Shown here: one piece after another, positions 26,567 through 34,548 of the stretch
Position numbering within the stretch: the first letter of the stretch is position 1
Layout: each line of letters starts with the position of its first letter
Assembly: GCA_017883385.1 (NCBI GenBank)
Contig: JADGNQ010000051.1
Span: forward strand, 1-34,646
Origin: Candidatus Sulfotelmatobacter sp.
GTDB taxonomy: Bacteria; Acidobacteriota; Terriglobia; Terriglobales; Acidobacteriaceae
DNA: 34,646 nt
Reading direction: 5' to 3'
Translations under genes and position numbers: made by a program
The notes under the pieces: generated by a model
Seen by the model: only the letters and a program-made list of their open reading frames with translations
What the model was told of the DNA's origin: nothing
Database searches by the model: none

Positions 26567-28873
26567 TTACTTCCGCTTCAATAAGGTCTTGGCTGCGCCC
26601 ATGTTTTCGTATTTGTCGTAGACCCTCACGACAACCACATGCTCGGACGCAGCGTCGTTCCCCGATTCCGGCGCAACCTTGAAGTCGTAGTCTTCCGTCC
26701 TCGCGTCCGACAACTGCCCCATGGGTTCGACATACTTCCAGTCTCCCGCGTCCACTGAATACTCCGCGCGTTTGATCGTCGAAAATCCATCCTCCGCGCG
26801 GAAGCGTACGCGAATCTGCTTGCCTTCTAGCGATGCGGTCAGGTTCTCGATCCGCGGCGGCGTCGTATCCACTTCGAAGCGCCGACTCACCCTCTCGGAG
26901 GTCAGCGCCTCGCCAGGCGAGTGTGACGGCGCATCCGAAGCGACCACCTTCACCGTGTAGCCTCCATCTGGAAGCAGACTGGCATCGCACGAATACGCCT
27001 TGTCGGTCAGGTTGTCTTTCAGCAACAGCCAGCGGGTTTCGCCGTCACCACGATAGTAGACCGAGTACACCAGTTGATCGTCGTTTTCGTCGTGCGCGTT
27101 CCACTTCACACCAATGGCATCGCGATCGTGACTGCTTGGCACCGGCGATTCAAAATGGCTCCCCGACGATCCACCGACATCCGTACTCAGAGAGATCCCC
27201 GTGGACTTCGACAGCGGCTGATAACGCACACCGATCTGCACCGTCACATCATCAATTTCCGGGGCCATGTTCTTGGGCAAGTAATTCAATGTCACGCTGT
27301 CCACTGCCGGGTGCGCGGTCCCGGCGTGCAGCACCGCTTTCCACTGAGCGTAGCGGGCAGGCGAAACTTCCATCCCGGATTCCTTGTTCAAATCCACTTT
27401 CTTCCACACGCTCCAGTTCCGGTCAGGATTGTCCACATTGCCACTCCGTGCCAGCAACTCCACATTCCCGGCGCCGCGGAACTCCGCCCGTCCCCAGCGG
27501 GAAAAAATCTTCGCGTCAAACACGTCGCTTTCGTAGGTACCTTCGCTCTCCGGACCCGGCCCCAGGACAAAAATCTTTCCCAGATTGCTGCTGGCAGCGT
27601 AAAGTCCACCGCCAGGAGCCTTCGCAAACCCCGTCACCTGCGACGCCGCCGCCTTCAACAGATCAGAAAACTCGTCCGCGCCCTCAATTGCGAAAACATG
27701 GCCCCGGTTTCCCGTTCCAGCCAGAAGGCGGTCATGTGAATCGAAGGCCAGCGCATACACGATGTCCTCATGCGAAGTCCAGATCCTTGACGGCGATCCG
27801 TCTGGCGCGATCCGGTACACATCGGACCCGCCGCTGGCCCCTCCGCCAGGAAACGGAAATGGTCCCATCTGTACCGTACCAGGCGACGGCGTAAGTGTGA
27901 TTCCGGGACCCTGCGGCCCGGTCGCCCCCGGCGCATTCGCACCCATCGTGATCATCGCCGAGCCACCGCCGATCGGACTCAACCCAGTCCCAGTCTTCTT
28001 CTCGCCCACTCCCGCGGCATAGATGTTCCCTGCTCGATCCAGAGTCAGCGCGGTAATCTCTTTTTTGGGGGCGCTGTACAGGACAAAGCCGTCCCCCGCC
28101 GGAGAAATCCGGTACACCAGGCCGCTCCCATCCGTACCGGCAATCACGTTTCCCTGCGCGTCCAGCGCCAGCACGCGGATGTGCGTCTCATCGCTCTTGA
28201 AGAAGAGTGAGTGCTCGCCTTTCGCGGTGACTTTGTAGATCTCCCCATGATCACCCGTCGCCACGTACAGGGTTCCGGACTTGTCCAGCAGAAGATCCCA
28301 GACGTATTTCGTCCCCGGCGCGAAATATACGGAAGAACTCCACGACGGATCCAGAACCGGCTTCGCCGCATCTTTCGGATCTTTGTCGGCGCCCTTGTCG
28401 GCCTTCGCCGCCTCGACCTTTTCTCCCGCCTTGTGCTCGATCTTGTAGACCTTGCCATCCGGGGCCGTCGCCGCGTATATCACTCCTCCCGGAGCAACTT
28501 CAAGCGTCTGCACCTGCAACTCCTGCGGCTCAAAAATGATCGTCGCCTGACCTTGCGGCGTGATTCTGTACACTCGAGCGGGAGCCCCGGTCGCCGCGTA
28601 CACATTCCCCGCGTCATCCGCACCTACCGCCCATATGTAGGTCGAGGGCGTCGCATAAAGCAGCTTGAACGCTGGAGCCAGTTCCAGCCCGCCCCCACTG
28701 CGAATGGCCACTCCCGTCGCCGTCCCTTTGGTGAGCTCGTCAAACTTCGACTGCTCCCACGATCGCGTCCCGTCGGCAAAGGCAGCACTGCCCAACCCAA
28801 GCACGATCAGTCCCGCAAGAAGGAATCCACTACGAAGAAAGGAAAAACACCGTCCAAAACTCTGCACTCTCAT
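26567..28873 (-). CDS. Secreted beta-propeller-like protein with C-terminal Ig/FN3-like part
   Basis: A protein of about 768 residues with no assignable reaction. A signal peptide (hydrophobic LLAGLIVLGLGSAAFA) is followed by repeated blades with GNVYAATG / GVIYAATA / GTLYVATG / GNIYAAGV / GGLYAASS motifs and [V/I]Y[R/K]I strands, as in NHL/SMP-30-like propellers. The C-terminal half has beta-sandwich features (DENDDQLVYSVYYRG, DTTPPRIENL, VVRVYDKYEN). A Gly/Pro-rich insertion with collagen-like GPQGPG interrupts the propeller. The frame opens at 28933, but a perfect palindrome (28899-28918) lies within that extension, so the Met at 28873 directly before the signal peptide is preferred. An extracytoplasmic location is likely. 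Confidence 0.75.
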   Translation of the reverse strand: MRVQSFGRCFSFLRSGFLLAGLIVLGLGSAAFADGTRSWEQSKFDELTKGTATGVAIRSGGGLELAPAFKLLYATPSTYIWAVGADDAGNVYAATGAPARVYRITPQGQATIIFEPQELQVQTLEVAPGGVIYAATAPDGKVYKIEHKAGEKVEAAKADKGADKDPKDAAKPVLDPSWSSSVYFAPGTKYVWDLLLDKSGTLYVATGDHGEIYKVTAKGEHSLFFKSDETHIRVLALDAQGNVIAGTDGSGLVYRISPAGDGFVLYSAPKKEITALTLDRAGNIYAAGVGEKKTGTGLSPIGGGSAMITMGANAPGATGPQGPGITLTPSPGTVQMGPFPFPGGGASGGSDVYRIAPDGSPSRIWTSHEDIVYALAFDSHDRLLAGTGNRGHVFAIEGADEFSDLLKAAASQVTGFAKAPGGGLYAASSNLGKIFVLGPGPESEGTYESDVFDAKIFSRWGRAEFRGAGNVELLARSGNVDNPDRNWSVWKKVDLNKESGMEVSPARYAQWKAVLHAGTAHPAVDSVTLNYLPKNMAPEIDDVTVQIGVRYQPLSKSTGISLSTDVGGSSGSHFESPVPSSHDRDAIGVKWNAHDENDDQLVYSVYYRGDGETRWLLLKDNLTDKAYSCDASLLPDGGYTVKVVASDAPSHSPGEALTSERVSRRFEVDTTPPRIENLTASLEGKQIRVRFRAEDGFSTIKRAEYSVDAGDWKYVEPMGQLSDARTEDYDFKVAPESGNDAASEHVVVVRVYDKYENMGAAKTLLKRK

Positions 28874-28898
28874 CCCTCGATTCAAAACCGGTTGGTAG

Positions 28899-28918
28899 AG
28901 ACGTAGCTTGCTACGTCT
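28899..28918. repeat. Perfect 9-bp-arm palindrome (AGACGTAGC … GCTACGTCT)
   Basis: Two perfect 9-base arms separated by TT, flanked by GGTAG on the left. The element lies between the divergent propeller-protein gene and pyrE, just upstream of the preferred propeller-protein start. It has the look of a dispersed REP-like palindrome; only one copy was noticed in this window. Confidence 0.6.
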
Positions 28919-28998
28919 TGTGCTAACTATCATCCAAAACTCAGGTTACCACGCGAACCGGGCCCGCCGCGCGCGCAGAAGCGCGTGAGGCCAAGGTC

Positions 28999-29019
28999 TG
29001 AGGTATGAGAGCTGAGGTC
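28999..29019. repeat. Degenerate heptamer array (TGAGNNN x3) upstream of pyrE
   Basis: Three consecutive heptamers TGAGGTA, TGAGAGC and TGAGGTC, which share TGAG with the 14-copy TGAGAAC-type array at the end of the window. The array ends 40 bases before the pyrE start. On its own it is weak; it gains weight from the other 7-base arrays. Confidence 0.45.
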
Positions 29020-29059
29020 GGGCGCGGGCAGCCATGCGCCCGTGATATCGTAGATTTTT

Positions 29060-29728
29060 ATGCATTCCTCGCGTCAAAAGTTGCTCAGCACACTTGCTCA
29101 CAAGTCCTTCCGCCTGGGCGAATTCAAGCTCTCGTCCGGCGGGACCAGCGACTACTACATCGACTGCCGCACGACGACCCTCGACGCCAAAGGCTCGCGC
29201 CTCACGGGAGAAGTATTTCTTGAGGAAATCCGCCAGAGCGGTTGGCAGCCCCAGGCCATCGGCGGCCTCACCATGGGAGCGGATCCCATCGTGGTGGCGG
29301 TTTCCGTGGTCAGTGGCGAACTGAACGGATTTCTCGTGCGCAAAGCCGAAAAGCAGCACGGCACAGGACAGCGTATTGAGGGCTTCCGAGAAAAGAACGC
29401 CCGCGTCGTGATTGTGGATGATGTCTGCACCACAGGTGCATCGACGGTTCAGGCCATTGAAGCGGCGCGTGAATTCGGATTCGAAGTTGTCGGTGCGATG
29501 TGCCTGGTCGAGCGGGAAGAAGCCAAGGGCCGTCCAAACGTGGAGAAGGCGGCGTCTCCGGCACCATTTGTTTCCATTTTCACCGCGACCGACGTGCGGA
29601 AAGAACACGTCCTGCAAAACGACGAGACCGGTCCTGTCATTTTTGCGGCAGCAGCGGCTTGCGAAGTGTGTGGAAGGCCGGCAGTTACGAATAATCCCCG
29701 CAACCGCTGTGAGGCGCATAAGCCCTAA
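29060..29728 (+). CDS. pyrE: Orotate phosphoribosyltransferase with Cys-rich C-terminal tail
   Basis: A 222-residue enzyme making orotidine 5'-phosphate from orotate and PRPP in pyrimidine synthesis. The PRPP-binding motif VVIVDDVCTTGAST is at about 116-129. Upstream are FKLSSGGTSDYYIDCR (substrate loop), GGLTMGADPI and LVRKAEKQHGTG (the catalytic flexible loop area). After residue 195 there is a tail C201-x2-C204 … C217-x2-H220 that resembles a small zinc-binding knuckle and is absent from E. coli PyrE. No clear Shine-Dalgarno precedes ATG 29060. mtnA follows 48 bases later on the same strand. Confidence 0.92.
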   Translation: MHSSRQKLLSTLAHKSFRLGEFKLSSGGTSDYYIDCRTTTLDAKGSRLTGEVFLEEIRQSGWQPQAIGGLTMGADPIVVAVSVVSGELNGFLVRKAEKQHGTGQRIEGFREKNARVVIVDDVCTTGASTVQAIEAAREFGFEVVGAMCLVEREEAKGRPNVEKAASPAPFVSIFTATDVRKEHVLQNDETGPVIFAAAAACEVCGRPAVTNNPRNRCEAHKP

Positions 29729-29743
29729 GCAAGAGGTTGCGTT

Positions 29744-29771
29744 AACGACCAACGCCGAACAACCAACGACT
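29744..29771. repeat. Heptamer array AACGACC-type, 4 copies, in the mtnA leader
   Basis: Four consecutive 7-base units AACGACC, AACGCCG, AACAACC, AACGACT. The array ends five bases before the mtnA start codon and fills the place where a Shine-Dalgarno sequence would be expected. Confidence 0.6.
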
Positions 29772-29776
29772 GATCT

Positions 29777-30832
29777 ATGATCCAAACTCTGGAATGGACC
29801 GACCGCGGCGTACGCTTCATCGACCAGACGAAGCTGCCCACCGAAGAAACCTACGTCACCTGCAAGACCCACGAGCAGGTGGCCGACGTCATCCGCAACA
29901 TGGTGGTCCGCGGAGCGCCTGCCATCGGCGTCGCCGCCGCCATGGGTATCGCGCTCGGCGTGAACAATTCCAAAGCCGAATCGACCGGCGACCTGAAGCG
30001 CGACTTCGACCAGATCTGCGACCTCATCGGCAAGACTCGCCCAACCGCCGTCAATCTTTTCTGGGCGATCCGCCGCATGCAGGAAAAATTCGAACGCATC
30101 CGCATCCGCCCCATTCCTCAGATCAAGCGGGATCTGATCGAGGAAGCTCAACGCATGCACGCCGAAGATATCGCCGCCAATCAGGCCATGGGACGCCACG
30201 GCGCAACGCTCATGCCCAGCGAAGGCGGAGTCCTCACTCACTGCAACGCCGGCGCGCTCGCCACCGCCGGATACGGTACCGCCCTCGGCGTGATCCGCGC
30301 GGCCGTTGAGCAGGGCAAGAAAATCCATGTCTACGCGGACGAAACGCGGCCCTTCCTGCAAGGCTCGCGCCTGACCGCATGGGAATTGATGAAAGACGGC
30401 ATCCCCACGACCGTGATCGCCGACAACATGGCTGGTGTGATGATGAAGCAGGGCAAAATCGGGGCCATCGTAGTCGGCGCCGACCGCATTGCGGCCAATG
30501 GCGACGTGGCCAACAAGATTGGAACGTACACCGTCGCCATTCTGGCCAAAGAACACAACATCCCGTTCTACGTGGCCGCGCCGATTTCCACCGTCGACCT
30601 GGCCTGCCCCGACGGCAGCCAAATCCCCATTGAGCAGCGCAACGCCAGGGAAGTCACCCATATCGCGGGAAAACAGATGGTTCCGGACGGGGTCGGCGTC
30701 GAAAACCCCGCCTTCGACGTAACCCCAGCAAAGTACGTGGCCGCCATCATCACCGAAAAAGGGATTGCGCGAGCCCCCTACGAAGAATCGCTGCGGGGAC
30801 TTGCTGGACAGGAAGCTGAGGTACATCCGTAA
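29777..30832 (+). CDS. mtnA: S-methyl-5-thioribose-1-phosphate isomerase
   Basis: A 351-residue isomerase of the methionine salvage pathway (5-methylthioribose-1-phosphate to 5-methylthioribulose-1-phosphate), of eIF2B-like fold. Seen: [13 protein letters not shown] near 43-55, [11 protein letters not shown] with the catalytic Cys at 156, [30 protein letters not shown] with the catalytic Asp at 236, and [10 protein letters not shown] near the end. The length is normal. No Shine-Dalgarno is visible upstream; the leader consists of a heptamer array. No other methionine salvage gene is in the window, but a methionine sulfoxide repair pair lies 2 kb downstream. Confidence 0.95.
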   Translation: MIQTLEWTDRGVRFIDQTKLPTEETYVTCKTHEQVADVIRNMVVRGAPAIGVAAAMGIALGVNNSKAESTGDLKRDFDQICDLIGKTRPTAVNLFWAIRRMQEKFERIRIRPIPQIKRDLIEEAQRMHAEDIAANQAMGRHGATLMPSEGGVLTHCNAGALATAGYGTALGVIRAAVEQGKKIHVYADETRPFLQGSRLTAWELMKDGIPTTVIADNMAGVMMKQGKIGAIVVGADRIAANGDVANKIGTYTVAILAKEHNIPFYVAAPISTVDLACPDGSQIPIEQRNAREVTHIAGKQMVPDGVGVENPAFDVTPAKYVAAIITEKGIARAPYEESLRGLAGQEAEVHP

Positions 30833-30840
30833 GCCGTCTC

Positions 30841-30927
30841 TGTCATCCTGAGCGAAGCGAAGGATCTATGCACTCTGCGGCCAGTTGCCATAGATCCTTC
30901 GGGGCCAAGAACGCCGCCAGGATGACA
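30841..30927. repeat. Long imperfect inverted repeat (interspersed hairpin element)
   Basis: The outer arms TGTCATCCTG (30841-30850) and CAGGATGACA (30918-30927) are perfect complements. The inner arms GAAGGATCTATG (30859-30870) and CATAGATCCTTC (30889-30900) are perfect over 12 bases around an 18-base loop. The left arm contains GAGCGAAGCGAAGG, which I recognise as a common intergenic element in acidobacterial and some other genomes. It starts 8 bases after the mtnA stop. With no U-tract it is unlikely to be a simple terminator. The rest of the gap to 31089 shows no gene; a possible -35-like TTGAAT lies at 31008. Confidence 0.75.
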
Positions 30928-31089
30928 ACGCTTTGGTCTCAACGTAAAGAGATGTAAAGAGCCTCGAAATATTTGTCTTCCCGCGCTACTAATCTCCGAG
31001 GTTCGGGTTGAATCAAGCGGCAACTCAATCGTGCTAACCTGAGCTCAGAAGACCCACTCTGCGCCAAAACCTTTCGTCAGGGGGATGTT

Positions 31090-32652
31090 ATGTCGTTACG
31101 CAATCGTTTGGTTCTGCCCATGGCCCTTTTTTCTCTTGCGGCCCTCGCTGGATGCGGGAGCAGTAGCAACAAGGCCACTCCGCCGCCCACCGGCGGTTTC
31201 AGCAACAGCAACCTGAAGGGAACCTATGTGTTTTCGATCATTGGTTCCGACACGGCTGGGAACCTTCTAGAGCTGACCGGTACCCTGACTGCGGATGGCA
31301 ATGGCAGCGTCAGCAGTGGCACGTTTGACATGAACAATCCCAACGGGTTAGGTGTGGGACTCGTGACCGCGAGCAGCGGAAGCACCTATCACGTTACCGT
31401 TGACGGACGCGGAATTGCGACCGTCAAGACCTCGCTGGGAACCTTTGGCTTCGATTTCGTTCTGACCTCGAGCGAACACGGGCAGATCACTGAGTTCGAC
31501 ACTGGCGGCACCGGCAGCGGCACGCTCGATTTGCAGGCCACGGTGAGCCAGACTGACATCGAGAAATCCTATGCGCTGAGTCTCACCGGCATTGATGGCG
31601 GCCTCAATCCCATGGCGTCGCTCGCAGGGTTCACTCTCGACGGTGCTGGCACTATGAGCAATGGCGTCCAGGACATCAATGATTCCACGACGATCCTCGA
31701 TCTACTGACCCTCGACGGCAGCGTGCTCGTGGGTACGGCCGGCGCACCAGGCACCGCGCAACTCGTTACTTCGACAACACTCGGGACACTGACTTTCGAT
31801 GTCTATCCCATTGACGCAAACCACCTGAAGTTTATTGAAACGGATGGTGTTGCGGCTCTCGCCGGCGATGCTTTCCCGCAACTGACCTCTGTCCCAGTCG
31901 GCACCAACGTCTTCACCGCCGCAGGTGTGGACTTTGTCGCGGGAGTCCCCTTCGTGGCCGGGGGTTTCATCGTGACCGATGGGACTGGAAACGTCTCCAG
32001 CACCTCCAGTGAAGACCTGAACGACGGGGGCACGGTGACAACGGGAATAGGGTTCGCTGGCCTCTACACGGCACCGGCAAACGGACGCTCCACCCTGACG
32101 CTGACCGGCTTCAACAACGCCAGCCTGTCCGGCACCACCATCTTTGCGGCGTATCCCTCGACCGGCGGCCTGCAACTTCTGGAAATTGATGCCAATGGGA
32201 TTACCAGCGGCGTGGCCATGTTGCAGAGCAGCACTACGCTGGCCTCGGGGCAGGGCTACGGACTGAACCTCACCGGCGTCAACCCGAACGGCGAAGAGGA
32301 CGACATCGCCGAGTTTACCAACACCAACGGCAGTTTCTCCGGACTCGTCGACTTCAACGATCTGGGTACTTTGAACGGAAACAGGTCATTCACCGGGACC
32401 TACACCGCCGACTCCACCAACAGCGGGCGGGGCCAGATCACCTCCAGTTCTTTCAACCTGATTTCCTACGTGGTGGACAACTCCACCTCCGTGTTCGTGG
32501 AAGTAGATACCAATCCCAACCCCCAAGTTGGGCTCGGCGCATTCCAGTTGCAGAACGCCAGCGCCAAGTCAAACCTGGCGGCCAGGCATTTGGCCGCGTT
32601 GCGTCTGAAGCCGGGCGTGAGGCCCGCCAAGGGGGCTCTGAAGCGTCGCTGA
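31090..32652 (+). CDS. Lipoprotein with internal beta-rich repeats, unknown function
   Basis: A 520-residue exported protein. The lipobox L19-A20-G21-C22 after a hydrophobic segment predicts lipid attachment at Cys22. The mature part is rich in Gly/Ser/Thr/Asn and carries about four imperfect repeats of 100-120 residues, each starting near YxxxLTG/YVFSIIG and containing a [T/D]GxGxxSxGxxDxN motif (LTADGNGSVSSGTFDMN, LDGAGTMSNGVQDIN, VTDGTGNVSSTSSEDLN). I know such repeat lipoproteins as common in Acidobacteria without a defined role. AGGGGG upstream of ATG 31090 supports the start. The C-terminal tail is Lys/Arg-rich. Confidence 0.8.
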   Translation: MSLRNRLVLPMALFSLAALAGCGSSSNKATPPPTGGFSNSNLKGTYVFSIIGSDTAGNLLELTGTLTADGNGSVSSGTFDMNNPNGLGVGLVTASSGSTYHVTVDGRGIATVKTSLGTFGFDFVLTSSEHGQITEFDTGGTGSGTLDLQATVSQTDIEKSYALSLTGIDGGLNPMASLAGFTLDGAGTMSNGVQDINDSTTILDLLTLDGSVLVGTAGAPGTAQLVTSTTLGTLTFDVYPIDANHLKFIETDGVAALAGDAFPQLTSVPVGTNVFTAAGVDFVAGVPFVAGGFIVTDGTGNVSSTSSEDLNDGGTVTTGIGFAGLYTAPANGRSTLTLTGFNNASLSGTTIFAAYPSTGGLQLLEIDANGITSGVAMLQSSTTLASGQGYGLNLTGVNPNGEEDDIAEFTNTNGSFSGLVDFNDLGTLNGNRSFTGTYTADSTNSGRGQITSSSFNLISYVVDNSTSVFVEVDTNPNPQVGLGAFQLQNASAKSNLAARHLAALRLKPGVRPAKGALKRR

Positions 32653-32670
32653 TCGGTGCAGGCAAACACA

Positions 32671-32718
32671 GAGGGCGCGGCCGTGAACTTCTTCGACGAC
32701 CGCGCCCTTCGCATTTTT
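32671..32718. terminator. Rho-independent terminator after the lipoprotein gene
   Basis: AGGGCGCGG (32672-32680) pairs with CCGCGCCCT (32700-32708) over nine GC-rich bases around a 19-base loop. It is followed by CGCATTTTT (T-run 32714-32718). It lies between the convergent lipoprotein and msrQ genes. Confidence 0.75.
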
Positions 32719-32741
32719 CGAAACCGAAGACGTATACCGAA

Positions 32742-33356
32742 TCAGTCTGCCGAGACTGCCACCTTCGCCCCGACCGGTCTCCGCGCCGCAATCCATGCCG
32801 CTCCCCGGTAAAGCAACAGCACTCCGAGCACGGCCCCATACTCCAACGGGTTCTTCAGGTCCGCTTTCACTAGCCAGATGTAGTGAATGACTCCCGCGGC
32901 GGCACTGAAATAGATCAGCCGGTGCAGGGCCTGCCAGCGCTTGCCGCCCATCTTTCGGATCGCCCACTTGGTGGACGTGAGCGCTAGGGGAATCATCAAC
33001 ACGAAACCCGTCATTCCTGCTGTGATGAATTTCCTCTTGGCAATGTCGGCCAGCATTTCGTGAACGTTGAAAAACTTATCGAGCCAGACGTAAGTCATCA
33101 GGTGCAGCGTGCCGTAGAAAAAGGCGAACAGCCCGAACATCCGACGCAGGCCGATCAGCCAGTACTGGCGCGTCAGCTTGCGCAGTGGAGTGACCGACAG
33201 CGTGATCAGCAGGAAAGTCAGCGTACAGTCGCCGGTGCTATGGGTAATGGCTTCGATGGGATTGGCTCCGAGCGAGCCATGGAGTCCGTCCCAAACAAGC
33301 AATGCCAGCGGGACGAGAGCAGCCAGAAAAATCGCGGGTTTAAGGTAACGCAGCAT
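32742..33356 (-). CDS. msrQ: MsrQ, heme-binding membrane subunit of the MsrPQ system
   Basis: A 204-residue membrane protein of the ferric-reductase-like YedZ/MsrQ family, which carries electrons from the quinone pool or flavin to periplasmic MsrP. About six helices are seen, with the family's heme-ligand histidines in FYGTLHLMTYVW and ALHRLIYFSAAAGVIHYIW, and the landmarks HSTGDCTLTFLLITLSVTP, LRRMFGLFAFFY and LTSTKWAIRKMGGKRWQALH. It follows msrP on the same strand with a 94-base gap filled by heptamer repeats, wider than the usual tight msrPQ spacing. Confidence 0.93.
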   Translation of the reverse strand: MLRYLKPAIFLAALVPLALLVWDGLHGSLGANPIEAITHSTGDCTLTFLLITLSVTPLRKLTRQYWLIGLRRMFGLFAFFYGTLHLMTYVWLDKFFNVHEMLADIAKRKFITAGMTGFVLMIPLALTSTKWAIRKMGGKRWQALHRLIYFSAAAGVIHYIWLVKADLKNPLEYGAVLGVLLLYRGAAWIAARRPVGAKVAVSAD

Positions 33357-33372
33357 AAGAAAAGGCGTCAGC

Positions 33373-33393
33373 GGTTAGGGATCAGGGGTTAGT
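33373..33393. repeat. Heptamer array GGTTAGG-type, 3 copies
   Basis: Units GGTTAGG, GATCAGG, GGTTAGT lie just upstream of msrQ. They are inverted relative to the CCCTAAT-type units at 33423-33450, so the two arrays could pair imperfectly across the 29-base spacer. Confidence 0.5.
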
Positions 33394-33422
33394 CGGCCTG
33401 ACGACATCCGTAATCGCTCGCC

Positions 33423-33450
33423 CCCTAATCCCTAGGCCCTAATCCCTGTC
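33423..33450. repeat. Heptamer array CCCTAAT-type, 4 copies, abutting the msrP stop
   Basis: Four consecutive units CCCTAAT, CCCTAGG, CCCTAAT, CCCTGTC that end at the base next to the msrP stop codon. On the msrP strand they read as ATTAGGG-type repeats. Confidence 0.6.
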
Positions 33451-34413
33451 CTAGAAATCTTTCTTCAAATCCATTCCGTTGTACAAGCTGGCCACCTGGT
33501 CTCCGTAGCCATTAAACATCAGGGTCGGTCGCTTGAGGAACTCACCCAGTCTCCGTTCCTTGGCCTGGCTCCAGCGCGGATGGTCCACATTCGGATTCAC
33601 ATTGGAGTAGAACCCGTATTCCGTCGGAGCAGAAATGTTCCATGTATTCACCGGCTGCTTGTCGGTGAAGCGAATGCGCACAATGGCCTTCGCGCTCTTG
33701 AAGCCGTACTTCCAGGGCACGATGATGCGAAGCGGCGCTCCATCCTGATTCGGAAGCTCCTCCCCATACATGCCAAAACAAAGCAACGCCAGCGGATGCA
33801 TCGCCTCATCCATGCGGAGCCCTTCCACGTACGGCCACTCGAGCACATGCCGCTGCTGACCCGGCATCTGGTTCAGATCGTAAAGAGTAGTGAACTCCAA
33901 AAATTTCGCTTTGCTCGTGGGGTTCACGCGCTTGATTAGTTCGCTCAGCGGAAACCCCACCCACGGCACGACAATCGACCATCCTTCCACGCAGCGATGA
34001 CGGTAGATGCGCTCCTCGGCGGGGGCCATCTTGAGGATCGTGTCCACATCGAGGTCCTGCTTCTTGTCGACCAGCCCGTCGATTTTCACCTTCCAGGGCT
34101 GCGTGCGGAAGTTCTTTGCGAGCTCCGCGGGTTCGTCCTTCGAGGTAGAGAACTCGTAATAGTTGTTGTAGTGCGTAACGTCTTTGTAGGGAGTAACCGT
34201 CTCAGTGGTGCTCAGAGGGCTCTTCTTGATGCCGTCAATTTTGGCGCCGGCCAGCACAGTGGTCGAAGGCGTGACGACCTCGCGCAGCCCAACACCTGTC
34301 GCCGCCGCGACTCCAGCGATGGCTGCCCCCGCCAGAAACTTCCGGCGGTTCAGATACAAACTCTTGGAAGTAATCTCCGACGAACGAATGTCTTCCGCTT
34401 TCTTGATCAGCAT
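33451..34413 (-). CDS. msrP: MsrP, periplasmic molybdopterin methionine sulfoxide reductase
   Basis: A 320-residue precursor with a twin-arginine signal ([13 protein letters not shown] near 22-34), so it is folded with its molybdenum cofactor and exported by Tat. It repairs oxidised methionines in envelope proteins, with electrons from MsrQ. The Mo-ligating Cys is C141 in [34 protein letters not shown] and [21 protein letters not shown] are family hallmarks. The ATG at 34413 is preferred because GGATGGGGG lies 5 bases upstream and [15 protein letters not shown] matches the E. coli N-terminus pattern; the ATG at 34425 has no usable spacing. The upstream gap (34414-34646) holds a possible hairpin (34529-34547) and heptamer repeats. 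Confidence 0.95.
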   Translation of the reverse strand: MLIKKAEDIRSSEITSKSLYLNRRKFLAGAAIAGVAAATGVGLREVVTPSTTVLAGAKIDGIKKSPLSTTETVTPYKDVTHYNNYYEFSTSKDEPAELAKNFRTQPWKVKIDGLVDKKQDLDVDTILKMAPAEERIYRHRCVEGWSIVVPWVGFPLSELIKRVNPTSKAKFLEFTTLYDLNQMPGQQRHVLEWPYVEGLRMDEAMHPLALLCFGMYGEELPNQDGAPLRIIVPWKYGFKSAKAIVRIRFTDKQPVNTWNISAPTEYGFYSNVNPNVDHPRWSQAKERRLGEFLKRPTLMFNGYGDQVASLYNGMDLKKDF

Positions 34414-34501
34414 GTGAACCCCCATCCTTTATACGCGCTTCCGCCCCACACGGATTTCGTCCCCTCTATCTTCAACCAGATAGGACTCTCCCGTCAGAAA
34501 A

Positions 34502-34522
34502 AAGTTACAAGTTTTGAGTTAC
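34502..34522. repeat. Degenerate heptamer array (AAGTTAC-type, 3 units)
   Basis: Units AAGTTAC, AAGTTTT and GAGTTAC follow each other with a 7-base period, 90 bases upstream of the msrP start. Weak alone; listed because the adjacent array has the same period. Confidence 0.35.
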
Positions 34523-34548
34523 GGGAACGCCCGAAGAAGCATCGGGCA

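Noticed and set aside
28946-30826. 626-codon open frame on the - strand across pyrE and mtnA
   Set aside because: It lies opposite two genes with full-length family motifs and has no recognisable domain; it is an effect of GC-rich codon usage.
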